Shown one piece after another: positions 1 through 5,676 of a stretch of DNA of 6,915 nt. Origin of the DNA: Solobacterium sp. GTDB taxonomy: Bacteria; Bacillota_I; Bacilli_A; Erysipelotrichales; Erysipelotrichaceae. A program made the position numbers and the translations under genes. The notes below the pieces were generated by a model that was given only the letters and a program-made list of their open reading frames with translations, made no database searches and had not been told where the DNA came from. The stretch lies in contig JAFVFM010000177.1 of the NCBI GenBank assembly GCA_017475415.1, forward strand, positions 1 through 6,915. Direction: 5' to 3'. The stretch's first letter is position 1; every line of letters starts with the position of its first letter.

Positions 1-572
1 GGCAAGTAATCGTATGGGATGAACCATCAACATTAAGTGAAGAAGAAAAGTGGAATGAAAGTGATGCCTTAACCTTCGCAAATCGCATTGTAAAAATAGA
101 TGGCGTGAAATATAAAATACCCTGTGCCTTATATCGTTTTATAGAAAACGGTTGGAGTGTAGATATTAGTGGTAACAATAATCATTCCATTGTTTATGTA
201 GCGACAGAACAAATGGATAACTTCGTTAGTCTAACAAAAGGAGATAAGGAAATAAAAATTGTATCTGCTGTTTCCCCTATTGATACACAAGTAATGGTAG
301 ATGAAAGTTTTATTGGTGGCTTTACCATCTTCTCTTGGACAAATGTAGATGTGGAATTTGCGAAAGGATTAGCCTGTGGCATGGCAAAAGAAGAAGTAGA
401 TAATCTATTAAAAGAAGAAAAATTAGATGGGAATATGCTACAAAAAGATGGGGACAATTATCAACTAACATTAGAAGAAAAGAATGGCAGTAAAATTAAG
501 GAAAGCATTTATCAAATTAAATTTAAAGAAGATAAAGTGGACCAAATTCGTATGGAAGTACGATATCAATAG
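1..572 (+). CDS. C-terminal part of an unrecognised protein, 5' end outside window
   Basis: The reading frame is open from base 3 to the TAG at 570-572, giving about 189 visible residues with no stop, so the gene begins upstream of the window. A GTG at 105 could be mistaken for a start, but it lies inside continuous coding sequence (reading VKIDGVKYKIPC) and has no Shine-Dalgarno sequence. I do not recognise the family. The visible part is mixed beta-strand and charged helix, with no membrane segment. It contains a 'DGVKYKIPC...FIENGW' stretch, followed later by 'FAKGLACGMAKEEVDNLL'. The pattern of a G-x-x-(L)P-x-x-(nGW) strand module followed by a G-M-x-x-E-E-V helix resembles small Gram-positive surface or lipoprotein domains. 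That comparison is inference from pattern only; any signal peptide would lie outside the window. A terminator follows at 598-620, so the gene is transcriptionally separate from the downstream genes. Confidence 0.75.
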   Translation, partial: QVIVWDEPSTLSEEEKWNESDALTFANRIVKIDGVKYKIPCALYRFIENGWSVDISGNNNHSIVYVATEQMDNFVSLTKGDKEIKIVSAVSPIDTQVMVDESFIGGFTIFSWTNVDVEFAKGLACGMAKEEVDNLLKEEKLDGNMLQKDGDNYQLTLEEKNGSKIKESIYQIKFKEDKVDQIRMEVRYQ

Positions 573-597
573 AACAAAAAATAGATTGTAGAAAAGG

Positions 598-620
598 ACG
601 GTAGGGAACTATCGTTTTTT
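598..620 (+). terminator. Intrinsic terminator after the upstream gene
   Basis: The arms ACGGTAG (598-604) and CTATCGT (609-615) pair over 7 bp with one G-U, closing a GGAA tetraloop. A run of six T residues (615-620) follows. It lies 26 bases after the TAG stop and ahead of the next promoter region, so it probably ends the upstream transcript. The stem is short but the form is canonical. Confidence 0.75.
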
Positions 621-640
621 AATCGCAAAAAGAGAAAGAC

Positions 641-667
641 TGCAATTTAAAAGAAACGAATTGCAAT
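641..667 (+). promoter_or_regulatory. Pair of TGCAAT boxes upstream of the amidohydrolase gene
   Basis: TGCAATTTAA (641-650) and the palindromic ATTGCAAT (660-667) place two TGCAAT cores 21 bp apart in the same orientation. The same segment also forms a 7-bp inverted repeat, TGCAATT (641-647) with AATTGCA (659-665). The leader of the ABC operon holds an almost identical pair (1612-1643). I infer a shared operator for a regulator that contacts one face of the helix two turns apart. The hexamer also occurs by chance in coding sequence (for example at 811), so this is only a moderate claim. Confidence 0.4.
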
Positions 668-679
668 ACTCTTAACCCT

Positions 680-685
680 TATATT
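680..685 (+). promoter_or_regulatory. Candidate -10 element for the amidohydrolase gene
   Basis: TATATT matches the TATAAT consensus at five of six positions. No good -35 hexamer lies 16-18 bp upstream (657-662 reads CGAATT), which would fit an activator-dependent promoter using the adjacent TGCAAT boxes. Transcription would start near 692, downstream of the ATG at 690, which supports the later start at 717. It is a weak call based on one hexamer. Confidence 0.3.
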
Positions 686-697
686 TCTTATGATGGA

Positions 698-706
698 AGA
701 AAGGGG
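698..706 (+). promoter_or_regulatory. Ribosome binding site deciding the start at 717
   Basis: AGAAAGGGG is a purine-rich Shine-Dalgarno-like run ending 10 bases before the ATG at 717. The upstream in-frame ATGs at 690 and 693 have only pyrimidine-rich sequence before them, so 717 is the better start. Confidence 0.55.
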
Positions 707-716
707 TTTCATATTT

Positions 717-1604
717 ATGCAAAGAAGATATTTTCAAAAACCAGTGCAACGTATCGATATACATGTTCATTTAGGTATGGATGATGAATGCTTTAATGCA
801 GAAGAAAGAATGCAATTTGATGCGATGATGGGTATTGAACATTCCATACTTTTACCTTATCCAATAGAGGATGCTATTCAAACACAAACAATAATGAATA
901 CAGATAGTGTAATAGAAGTGGTAAAAAGATATCCAGAGCACTATTCCTTTTTCTGCAATATTGATCCTAATGAAAGGAATATTGAAGAAAAGTTAAAAGA
1001 ATATAAAGCCTTAGGTGCAAAGGGTGTTGGTGAATTCGCTACGAAGATACCATTCGACGATGAACGTATGGATAGAATATATGAAGCTTGTGCGAAATTG
1101 GATTTACCAATTTTGTTTCATATTAGTCCTAGTGGGAGAAGCGCATATGGGATAATCGACCATAAAGGGTTACCATTATTAGAAAAAGTATTACAAAAAC
1201 ATCCAAATACAATATTTATTGGGCATTCACAGCCATTCTGGTATGAGCTTGCAGTATACGATACAAGCATTCCCGATGAAGCATTAAATGGCTTTCCTTT
1301 TTCTAAAGTAAAGGAAGAAGGTAAAGTAGTAGAACTTATGCGTAAATATCCTAATTTATATGCGGATTTATCAGCCAATAGTGGTAGTAATGCCATATTG
1401 CGTGATGAAGAATATGGTTTGTATTTTTTACATGAATTCACTGATCGATTATTTTTTGGCAGTGATTTATTGAATACGAAAGATGTGATTTTTCCTATAG
1501 GACAGATGCTGGATTATTACTTATTCAGTGGCAAATTAGAGGAAGATGTATATATCAAAATTTGTAAAGAAAATGCAGAGAAAATGATACTAAATAAAGA
1601 ATGA
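717..1604 (+). CDS. Amidohydrolase-2 family (COG2159-like) metal-dependent hydrolase
   Basis: From ATG 717 the protein is 295 residues and begins MQRRYFQKPVQRIDIHVHLG. It has the landmarks of a TIM-barrel metal hydrolase: the strand-1 HxH motif (H16, H18), a Glu in AKGVGEF (E106), a strand-5 histidine in LFHISPSG (H135), a strand-6 histidine in IFIGHS (H170), and the catalytic or metal-binding Asp near the end in FFGSD (D250). This order and length match the amidohydrolase-2 (PF04909-type) family. Known members hydrolyse lactones or amides or decarboxylate aromatic acids such as ACMS or resorcylate. No signal peptide or membrane segment is seen, so it is probably cytosolic. The substrate cannot be assigned. 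A role as a lactonase or similar step for the sugar imported by the downstream transporter is inference from proximity and from the similar TGCAAT boxes. An extension to ATG 690 (nine more residues) is possible but lacks an RBS. No terminator is evident after the stop, so read-through into the ABC operon is possible. Confidence 0.85.
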   Translation: MQRRYFQKPVQRIDIHVHLGMDDECFNAEERMQFDAMMGIEHSILLPYPIEDAIQTQTIMNTDSVIEVVKRYPEHYSFFCNIDPNERNIEEKLKEYKALGAKGVGEFATKIPFDDERMDRIYEACAKLDLPILFHISPSGRSAYGIIDHKGLPLLEKVLQKHPNTIFIGHSQPFWYELAVYDTSIPDEALNGFPFSKVKEEGKVVELMRKYPNLYADLSANSGSNAILRDEEYGLYFLHEFTDRLFFGSDLLNTKDVIFPIGQMLDYYLFSGKLEEDVYIKICKENAEKMILNKE

Positions 1605-1611
1605 AACAAAA

Positions 1612-1643
1612 TGCAATGTAACATAGTCAAGATTGCAATGTAA
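1612..1643 (+). repeat. Direct repeat TGCAATGTAA x2, candidate activator operator
   Basis: Two exact 10-bp copies of TGCAATGTAA lie at 1612-1621 and 1634-1643. Their starts are 22 bp apart, about two helical turns, and in the same orientation. The second copy overlaps where a -35 box would sit relative to TAGAAT at 1662-1667, where no good -35 hexamer is present. Direct half-sites about 21-22 bp apart next to a poor -35 are typical for AraC/XylS-type activators and AraC-type response regulators. Which regulator binds here is inference; no regulator gene is in the window. Confidence 0.55.
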
Positions 1644-1661
1644 TTTTATTTTTTGAACAAC

Positions 1662-1667
1662 TAGAAT
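1662..1667 (+). promoter_or_regulatory. Candidate -10 element of the ABC transporter operon
   Basis: TAGAAT matches five of six positions of TATAAT. The hexamers at proper spacing upstream (around 1638-1644, for example TGTAAT) are poor -35 boxes, consistent with activation through the direct repeats. A start point near 1674 would give a leader of about 43 bases with the cre-like site just inside it. No extended -10 TG is present. Confidence 0.35.
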
Positions 1668-1677
1668 AACAACGTCA

Positions 1678-1691
1678 AGAAAACGCTTACA
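1678..1691 (+). promoter_or_regulatory. cre-like (CcpA/LacI-family) operator
   Basis: The 14-mer AGAAAACGCTTACA fits the Bacillota cre consensus TGWNANCGNTNWCA at every defined position except the first. It is centred on CG, as expected for LacI/GalR-family operators. It lies just downstream of the candidate -10 and 12 bases before the Shine-Dalgarno run, a classic position for repression of a sugar operon. It could be bound by CcpA (carbon catabolite repression) or by a local LacI-family repressor; the sequence does not distinguish them. Confidence 0.55.
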
Positions 1692-1716
1692 TACAATTTC
1701 GAAAGGAGCGCTAAGG

Positions 1717-3219
1717 ATGAGTGATAATCAAACAATTCTCGAAGTGAAGAATATGGATAAAAATTTCGGTGTCACTGTTGCTCTGAATAATGTGTCTTTT
1801 TCGTTAGAAAGAGGCTATGTTTATGGGCTGATTGGTGAAAACGGAAGTGGGAAGTCTACTGTAAGTTCTATTATTTCTGGCATGCAGGAAGCCACAAAAG
1901 GCGACATGGTATATAAAGGTGAAACATGGAAACCGGCAAGCATGCTAGAAGCGCAAGAAAAAGGAATAGGTATGATTGTGCAAGAAGCAGGCACAATTCC
2001 GAATATTACAGTTGCCGAAAATATATTCCTAGGCCATGAAGCAATGTTTAAAAAGGGACCTTTCATTGACCGAATCGGTTTAACTAATGCTGCACAAAAA
2101 CTATTAGATGAATTAGAAATAAAAGAATTTAGAGCATCTGATCGTACGGCGAATTTAGATATGCAGATGCGTAAGATTGTAGAAATAGCTAAGTGCATGT
2201 ATTGGAAGCCAGATATTCTTATTGTCGATGAAACAAGCACAGCACTATCCTTAGAAGGTCGCCAATTCTTATATAAAGTTATGGCTAAACAAAGAGAAGA
2301 AAACAAAACAGTATTATTCATCTCCCATGACTTAGAAGAAATGATGGAACAATGCGATAAATTGACCGTATTAAGAGATGGTGTAATCATTGGTACACTC
2401 AATAAAAATGAATATGAACCAAATCTCATTCGTAAGATGATGGTTGGCCGTGAATTAAAAGGTGACTATTATCGTTCGGATTATGATCCATATGAAGATG
2501 AAGTTGTATTACGTGCTACAGATGTAACGACATTACATGACTTACTTTGTTTGAACTTCGAATTGCATAAAGGAGAAATCCTTGGCATCGGAGGTTTAGC
2601 AGAATGTGGTATGCATACAGTTGGTAAGGCTTTATTCGGTATTGAAAAAGTATTGGATGGTGAAGTAACTGTCGCAAATGGGACAAAGATTACGAATCCA
2701 AAGGTAGCAATTGATAATCGTATGGCTTATGTATCGAAAAATCGTGATACAGAATCCTTAGGCTTATCCGCTACGATTTATGAAAATATAGCTTCTACTG
2801 GCTATAAAGCAAATATCGCATTTGCGAATTTGATTTCTAATAAGAAAGAGAATCGCTATGTCGATAAACAAATTGAAGAATTAGAAATTAAATGTGCTGG
2901 TAAGCATTATACAGTTAATACATTATCTGGTGGTAATAAACAGAAAGTTGTATTTGGAAAATGGGTAGCGAGTGATGCACAAATATTAGTTCTTGATTGC
3001 CCAACACGTGGTATTGACGTTGGTGTTAAGGCATCCATGTATAAACTATTTTACGAAATGAAGAAGGCAGGAAAATCCATCATTCTTATTTCAGAAGAAT
3101 TACAAGAACTCATTGGTATGAGTGATCGCATATTAATCATGAAAGATGGCGAAGTAACAAAGGAAGTTATGCGTAAAGACAATCCTACAGAAAGCGCCCT
3201 CATCGATTACATGATTTAG
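1717..3219 (+). CDS. Monosaccharide-type ABC transporter ATPase, tandem NBD (RbsA/MglA-like)
   Basis: This 500-residue cytoplasmic protein has two fused nucleotide-binding domains, the normal size and plan of CUT2 (ribose/galactose-type) ATPases that energise sugar import. NBD1 (about 5-245) has a full Walker A (GENGSGKST, 40-48), a Q-loop Gln (Q89), Walker B with catalytic Glu (ILIVDE, 167-172) and a switch His (H204). Its signature region reads NLDMQM near 147-151 instead of LSGGQ. NBD2 (about 262-500) is the mirror case: intact LSGGN (403-407), but a degenerate P-loop (GLAECGMHTV, 293-302) with no Lys. Its Walker B has Cys428 (TGC at 2998-3000) where the family normally has Glu, reading LDCPTRGIDVG. 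Only one composite ATP site therefore looks catalytic. The start ATG 1717 has AAGGAG at 1703-1708, with 8 bases between. The permease follows 12 bases after the stop, so the two are clearly in one operon. The degenerate NBD2 P-loop is usual for the family; the Glu-to-Cys change is not. Confidence 0.95.
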   Translation: MSDNQTILEVKNMDKNFGVTVALNNVSFSLERGYVYGLIGENGSGKSTVSSIISGMQEATKGDMVYKGETWKPASMLEAQEKGIGMIVQEAGTIPNITVAENIFLGHEAMFKKGPFIDRIGLTNAAQKLLDELEIKEFRASDRTANLDMQMRKIVEIAKCMYWKPDILIVDETSTALSLEGRQFLYKVMAKQREENKTVLFISHDLEEMMEQCDKLTVLRDGVIIGTLNKNEYEPNLIRKMMVGRELKGDYYRSDYDPYEDEVVLRATDVTTLHDLLCLNFELHKGEILGIGGLAECGMHTVGKALFGIEKVLDGEVTVANGTKITNPKVAIDNRMAYVSKNRDTESLGLSATIYENIASTGYKANIAFANLISNKKENRYVDKQIEELEIKCAGKHYTVNTLSGGNKQKVVFGKWVASDAQILVLDCPTRGIDVGVKASMYKLFYEMKKAGKSIILISEELQELIGMSDRILIMKDGEVTKEVMRKDNPTESALIDYMI

Positions 3220-3223
3220 GAGG
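3218..3223 (+). promoter_or_regulatory. Ribosome binding site deciding the permease 1 start
   Basis: AGGAGG overlaps the last bases of the ATPase stop codon TAG (3217-3219). It is 8 bases from ATG 3232 but only 2 bases from the GTG at 3226, so initiation at 3232 is strongly favoured. The overlap with the stop codon suggests translational coupling of the two subunits. Confidence 0.75.
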
Positions 3224-3231
3224 TAGTGAGA

Positions 3232-4212
3232 ATGAGTACAGAAAATGGTAAAAAGACAAACTCACTAAAACGAGTATTTGAAAGTAGATTGTTTTCTCAA
3301 ATAATGCCTATTGCGATTCTTCTCATCCTGGTGGCTCTATTTGGTGTTCTAACAAAAGGAAGATTAACCAATCCAACAAGCTTAAAAATTATTGTAGAAC
3401 AAGCGCTTGTTGTAGGAACTGTAGCAACAGGAGCAGCCTTTATATTCGCTACAGGTAATGTCAATCTAGCGATGGGGGCAACAACAGTATTAACAGCTAC
3501 CTTAAGTGGCTTGTTGTATAACCAAACAGGAAGCTTGATGCTGATGATCTTATCAGCTATAGCACTAGGTGTTATCTTCATGGTTGCTTCTGCTTTATTA
3601 AGTACATTATTAAATGTGCGCGTTATGTATGTAACGATTGTCATGATGACACTTATGTCAGCGATTCAACAATCCATACTAGGTGCTTCTTCTGTATCTT
3701 TCCCTTATGAAATGATACAAGGTCTAATTAAAAATAACTTTATGTACATAGCCTTTGGCATCTACTTCTTAATATGTATTTATTTATTTCACTTTACAAA
3801 AGTAGGTCGCTCCTTGCGCTTTATCGGAACAAATAATACCTGCGCTGAACAAACAGGCATTAGTAAAGCGAACAATTTATTAAAGGCCTTTGCGATTGCT
3901 GGGGTAGGATGTGGAATTGGTGCATTACTAGCCATTGTACGTGGTGGCTCTATTGCAACAGGCACTTTACCTTCTTTAAATATGGACTGCATGTTAGCTC
4001 TTGTTTTAGGTGGTATGTCAATCTTTGGCGGTAGTAAATCATATGTATATTCGGGATTTATAGGCGCCTTAACGGTAGTTGTATTAAACCAAGGCTTATT
4101 GATGATGGGAGTAGATGTAACCATTATTCAAGCGATTAGAGGCATCTTATTCTTAACATTAGTTACAATTTCGCAAGTACGTCCGAAGGGCTTACCTGCA
4201 CCAGAAGGATGA
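3232..4212 (+). CDS. CUT2-type sugar ABC transporter permease 1 (RbsC-like)
   Basis: From ATG 3232 the product has 326 residues and is a BPD_transp_2/RbsC-type inner-membrane permease with about eight to ten hydrophobic segments. The clearest are near 22-40, 55-75, 84-98, 102-127, 132-150, 171-188, 218-238, 252-268, 271-290 and 297-315. The family's conserved loop that normally reads G-(I/N)-(D)-L-S-V-G is here TGNVNLAMG (about 74-82), with Asn instead of Asp. The cytoplasmic coupling loop is KVGRSLRFIGTNNTCAEQTGIS (about 190-211), the region expected to contact the ATPase. The gene sits directly behind the ATPase and ahead of the binding protein. With a second, different permease downstream (5677-6693), the channel is probably a heterodimer, as in LsrC/LsrD and YtfT/YjfF systems. 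The substrate is unknown. Annotation at GTG 3226 would add two residues but has poor RBS spacing. Confidence 0.92.
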   Translation: MSTENGKKTNSLKRVFESRLFSQIMPIAILLILVALFGVLTKGRLTNPTSLKIIVEQALVVGTVATGAAFIFATGNVNLAMGATTVLTATLSGLLYNQTGSLMLMILSAIALGVIFMVASALLSTLLNVRVMYVTIVMMTLMSAIQQSILGASSVSFPYEMIQGLIKNNFMYIAFGIYFLICIYLFHFTKVGRSLRFIGTNNTCAEQTGISKANNLLKAFAIAGVGCGIGALLAIVRGGSIATGTLPSLNMDCMLALVLGGMSIFGGSKSYVYSGFIGALTVVVLNQGLLMMGVDVTIIQAIRGILFLTLVTISQVRPKGLPAPEG

Positions 4213-4239
4213 TTTGGAATCTACCAAATATACTTTGGT
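4212..4239 (+). other. Two overlapping, mutually exclusive small hairpins
   Basis: ATTTGG (4212-4217) can pair with CCAAAT (4224-4229). ACCAAA (4223-4228) can instead pair with TTTGGT (4234-4239). Both stems are 6 bp and share the CCAAA arm, so only one can form at a time. No T-run follows, so this is not a terminator. It could be a weak intercistronic processing or pausing structure ahead of the binding-protein gene, or chance in AT-rich sequence. Confidence 0.25.
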
Positions 4240-4274
4240 TAATATAAAAAAGGATTCAAAAAAAGGAGAAAGAA

Positions 4275-5609
4275 ATGATGAAAAAATTTACAACAATTCT
4301 GTTATCTGCAATGTTATTTCTTGTAGGTTGTGGTGGTGGTAACGCAAGTACACCAGCGCAAGAAGAAAAGAAAGAAGAAACAAGTGCAGAAACAACAAAC
4401 GAAGAAAGTAAGGAAGAAACAAAAGAAGAAACTTCCAATGCGACAAATTCAGTGAGTGGTGGCCCATATAAGATTGCGGTAGCGAATGTACATGAAGGTG
4501 AATCATTCGAAATCTTCCGTAAGTATTTAGATGAACAAGTAGCTCCAGCATTAAATATGGAATTTATGTATTCTGAAAAATTAACAGATGCGAATGGCTT
4601 AATGAGCTTTATGGATCAAGCTTATGCTGCAGGATGCGATGGTATCATCAACATGGTTACACAAAATGATGCAATCTCTCAAGGTGCACATAAGGCAGAA
4701 GATTGGGGCATGTGGTTTATTACAGAAAACTCAGCTTATGTAGAAGATGTAGCTACATTACCTCATAACTTAGGGCATATGGGTGCTTCTGCAGAATCTG
4801 TAGGTGAAGCATATAAGAAAGCCTTTGAAGGATTATTGAGTGATGGTAAAAAACATAGTGCGTATATTTTCACTGGTGCAGCAGTAGGCGGCAATATTGG
4901 ACAAGGTGCTGCTTCTCACTTCTATTCTGCAAAAGGTATGTTAGAAGCCTTCCAAGAAGCTTATGATCTAAAATTTGAAAAATCTATTGAAGATATCGTA
5001 AATACACAAGATCCAGGTGAAGTAGCTACAGGCGATCCTGATGTACATATCTATTTATATCCAGGTAGAAATCCAGGTGATGCAGTTACAGCAGCTTTAC
5101 CAGTATTACAAAGCGGTACATATGATATCTTCGCAGCAGTATTTAGTTTCTCTGCATTCACAAACGCTATTGCGGATGTTGAAAAGAGTACAAATACAAA
5201 TATCAAAGTATTAGGTACAGCGCAGGTAGAAGCCCAAACAAAGACAGGTTTTGAAAGTAAAGATCCAACTGGTGATACAGTATTAAATGGTGCAATCATC
5301 AATGACTTATGTTTAGCAGCTGGCTTAAAAGCAGCTATTCTCTATAATGCATTACAAGGTGCTAGCGAACAAATGAAAGACAATGGTAAGAGCGTATTCT
5401 GGGGTGTTCATTCTTATCCTGTATTAAATGCTGAAACTTACGCAAAGATGGAAAAGATTAACACAGCTCCTGAACTCTATATCATGACTGGCGAACAATT
5501 AAAAGAGATGACTGTGGATGCAAACCCAAACATTACTTGGGAAGACTTTACAAACAAATTAGAAGAACTTGCTGACTTAGATAATTTATTAAAGAGCAAA
5601 GGTCTCTAA
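4275..5609 (+). CDS. Lipoprotein sugar-type ABC substrate-binding protein
   Basis: This 444-residue exported protein begins with a lysine-containing n-region and a hydrophobic stretch ending in the lipobox LVGC (16-19). Cys19 is the expected lipidation site that anchors it to the outer face of the membrane. Residues 24-62 are a low-complexity linker rich in Glu, Thr, Ser and Lys. The ligand-binding part starts near 65 (YKIAVANVHEGESFEIFRKYL) and has the alternating strand-helix pattern of periplasmic-binding-protein-like type I folds, for example GCDGIINMVTQND (120-132) and IKVLGTAQVEA (310-320). It fits the ribose/galactose-binding (Peripl_BP_4) group better than nucleoside BMP proteins, but it is longer than RbsB and its ligand cannot be named. 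ATG 4275 and ATG 4278 are both served by AGGAG at 4264-4268 (6 or 9 bases); the second gives MKKFTT. Its place between two permease genes is unusual. A strong hairpin follows its stop and may favour its high expression. Confidence 0.92.
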   Translation: MMKKFTTILLSAMLFLVGCGGGNASTPAQEEKKEETSAETTNEESKEETKEETSNATNSVSGGPYKIAVANVHEGESFEIFRKYLDEQVAPALNMEFMYSEKLTDANGLMSFMDQAYAAGCDGIINMVTQNDAISQGAHKAEDWGMWFITENSAYVEDVATLPHNLGHMGASAESVGEAYKKAFEGLLSDGKKHSAYIFTGAAVGGNIGQGAASHFYSAKGMLEAFQEAYDLKFEKSIEDIVNTQDPGEVATGDPDVHIYLYPGRNPGDAVTAALPVLQSGTYDIFAAVFSFSAFTNAIADVEKSTNTNIKVLGTAQVEAQTKTGFESKDPTGDTVLNGAIINDLCLAAGLKAAILYNALQGASEQMKDNGKSVFWGVHSYPVLNAETYAKMEKINTAPELYIMTGEQLKEMTVDANPNITWEDFTNKLEELADLDNLLKSKGL

Positions 5610-5621
5610 ATTTAAAAAATG

Positions 5622-5654
5622 ATCTGTAAGGGAGGATATTCCTTCCTTACAGAT
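5622..5654 (+). other. Strong 15-bp intercistronic hairpin without U-tract
   Basis: ATCTGTAAGG (5622-5631) pairs perfectly with CCTTACAGAT (5645-5654). The pairing continues inward through GAGGA/TTCCT (one G-U) to a three-base TAT loop, giving 15 bp in 33 bases. On the + strand no T-run follows, so it is probably not a terminator for this operon. It lies 12 bases after the binding-protein stop and 22 bases before the permease 2 start. A hairpin here typically protects the upstream binding-protein message from 3' exonucleases or marks an RNA-processing site. On the minus strand a T-run (from AAAAAA at 5614-5619) follows it, but no minus-strand gene is present to need a terminator. Confidence 0.7.
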
Positions 5655-5676
5655 ATTAAGAATCGAGGGATGAAAC

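Noticed and set aside
105..107. GTG 105 as the start of the first gene
   Set aside because: The frame is open to the window edge with coherent coding sequence upstream, and there is no ribosome binding site at this GTG.
651..664. cre site in the amidohydrolase leader around AAACGAATTG
   Set aside because: Only the central CG and scattered bases fit; several defined consensus positions fail.
690..716. ATG 690/693 as the amidohydrolase start
   Set aside because: There is no Shine-Dalgarno sequence upstream, the candidate transcription start lies at about 692, and the extra residues precede the conserved N-terminus. ATG 717 has AGAAAGGGG at a workable distance.
811..820. TGCAATTTGA as another regulator box
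   Set aside because: It lies inside coding sequence, has no partner at 21-22 bp, and the hexamer is expected by chance at this base composition.
1821..2429. Long open frame on the minus strand within the ATPase gene, and the similar minus-strand frames across the other genes
   Set aside because: These are shadows of well-supported + strand genes, with no recognisable protein motifs and no ribosome binding sites.
3226..3231. GTG 3226 as the permease 1 start
   Set aside because: It is only 2 bases from AGGAGG. ATG 3232 has ideal spacing.
4347..4460. Repetitive GAAGAAA-rich DNA as a repeat element
   Set aside because: It encodes the Glu/Thr/Ser/Lys linker behind the lipoprotein Cys. Low complexity is expected there and no regular unit is kept.
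4275..5609. Nucleoside-type BMP lipoprotein and a Nup/Bmp nucleoside transporter
   Set aside because: The BMP-type motifs I would expect are not evident, and both permeases and the ATPase look RbsC/RbsA-like. A nucleoside ligand cannot be fully excluded.
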